The notes below the pieces were generated by a model that searched no databases, was not told the origin of the DNA, and saw only the letters and a program-made list of their open reading frames with translations. From assembly GCA_021787655.1 (NCBI GenBank), contig JAJYLM010000003.1, positions 1 to 35,960 on the forward strand: 35,960 nucleotides of DNA, written 5' to 3'. Source of the stretch: a bacterium. GTDB taxonomy: Bacteria; JAMCPX01. Below, piece after piece: positions 35,960 to 35,960 of this stretch (positions are counted from its first letter, which is position 1; each line of letters begins with the position of its first letter). Position numbers and translations under genes: made by a program.

Positions 35960-35960
35960 C

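Noticed and set aside
1-35960. CRISPR array, prophage, integron or IS element
   Set aside because: No regularly spaced direct repeats, no transposase, integrase or phage structural ORFs recognised.

Overview
This window reads as an ordinary Gram-negative chromosomal region, possibly deltaproteobacterial or a related phylum judging only from gene content. It contains about 30 protein-coding genes. I recognised no rRNA, tRNA, CRISPR array, integrase or transposase. In order: (i) two tandem paralogous NHL-repeat proteins, the complete one being a TIG-domain lipoprotein, with an inverted-repeat element between them; (ii) an OYE-family flavin oxidoreductase and an OprO/P-like porin; (iii) a long co-directional operon (~6.5-16.5 kb): REC-PATAN regulator, zinc-ribbon membrane protein, BirA, CoaX, TPR protein, divergent EF-G-like GTPase, SPOR-like protein, uncharacterised LP-repeat protein, MglA-like GTPase, YbjQ; (iv) a minus-strand thiol-redox cluster: OsmC, CoA-disulfide-reductase-like flavoprotein, two-CxxC PDO, TrxR, two thioredoxins, followed by an epimerase and a DHS-like protein; (v) a YwiC-like membrane protein; (vi) an 861-bp AT-rich gap between convergent genes; (vii) an outer-membrane protein and a mini heme-copper-like membrane protein; (viii) acyl-CoA synthetase, LivG, LivM, LivH and AspA; (ix) an epimerase and a Q-rich ORF running off the window. 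The strongest unexplained signal is the AT-rich gap. It holds a promoter-like sequence, a 16-aa Lys-rich micro-ORF (MATKKKAKKATKKKKK) with a strong Shine-Dalgarno, a perfect 10-bp-stem terminator, and a set of related AT-rich dyads including a perfect 17-bp stem. Other leads are the EF-G paralog with a changed DxPGH motif and the PATAN/LP-repeat/MglA gene neighbourhood. Family names come from recognising motifs in the translations; no database search was run.
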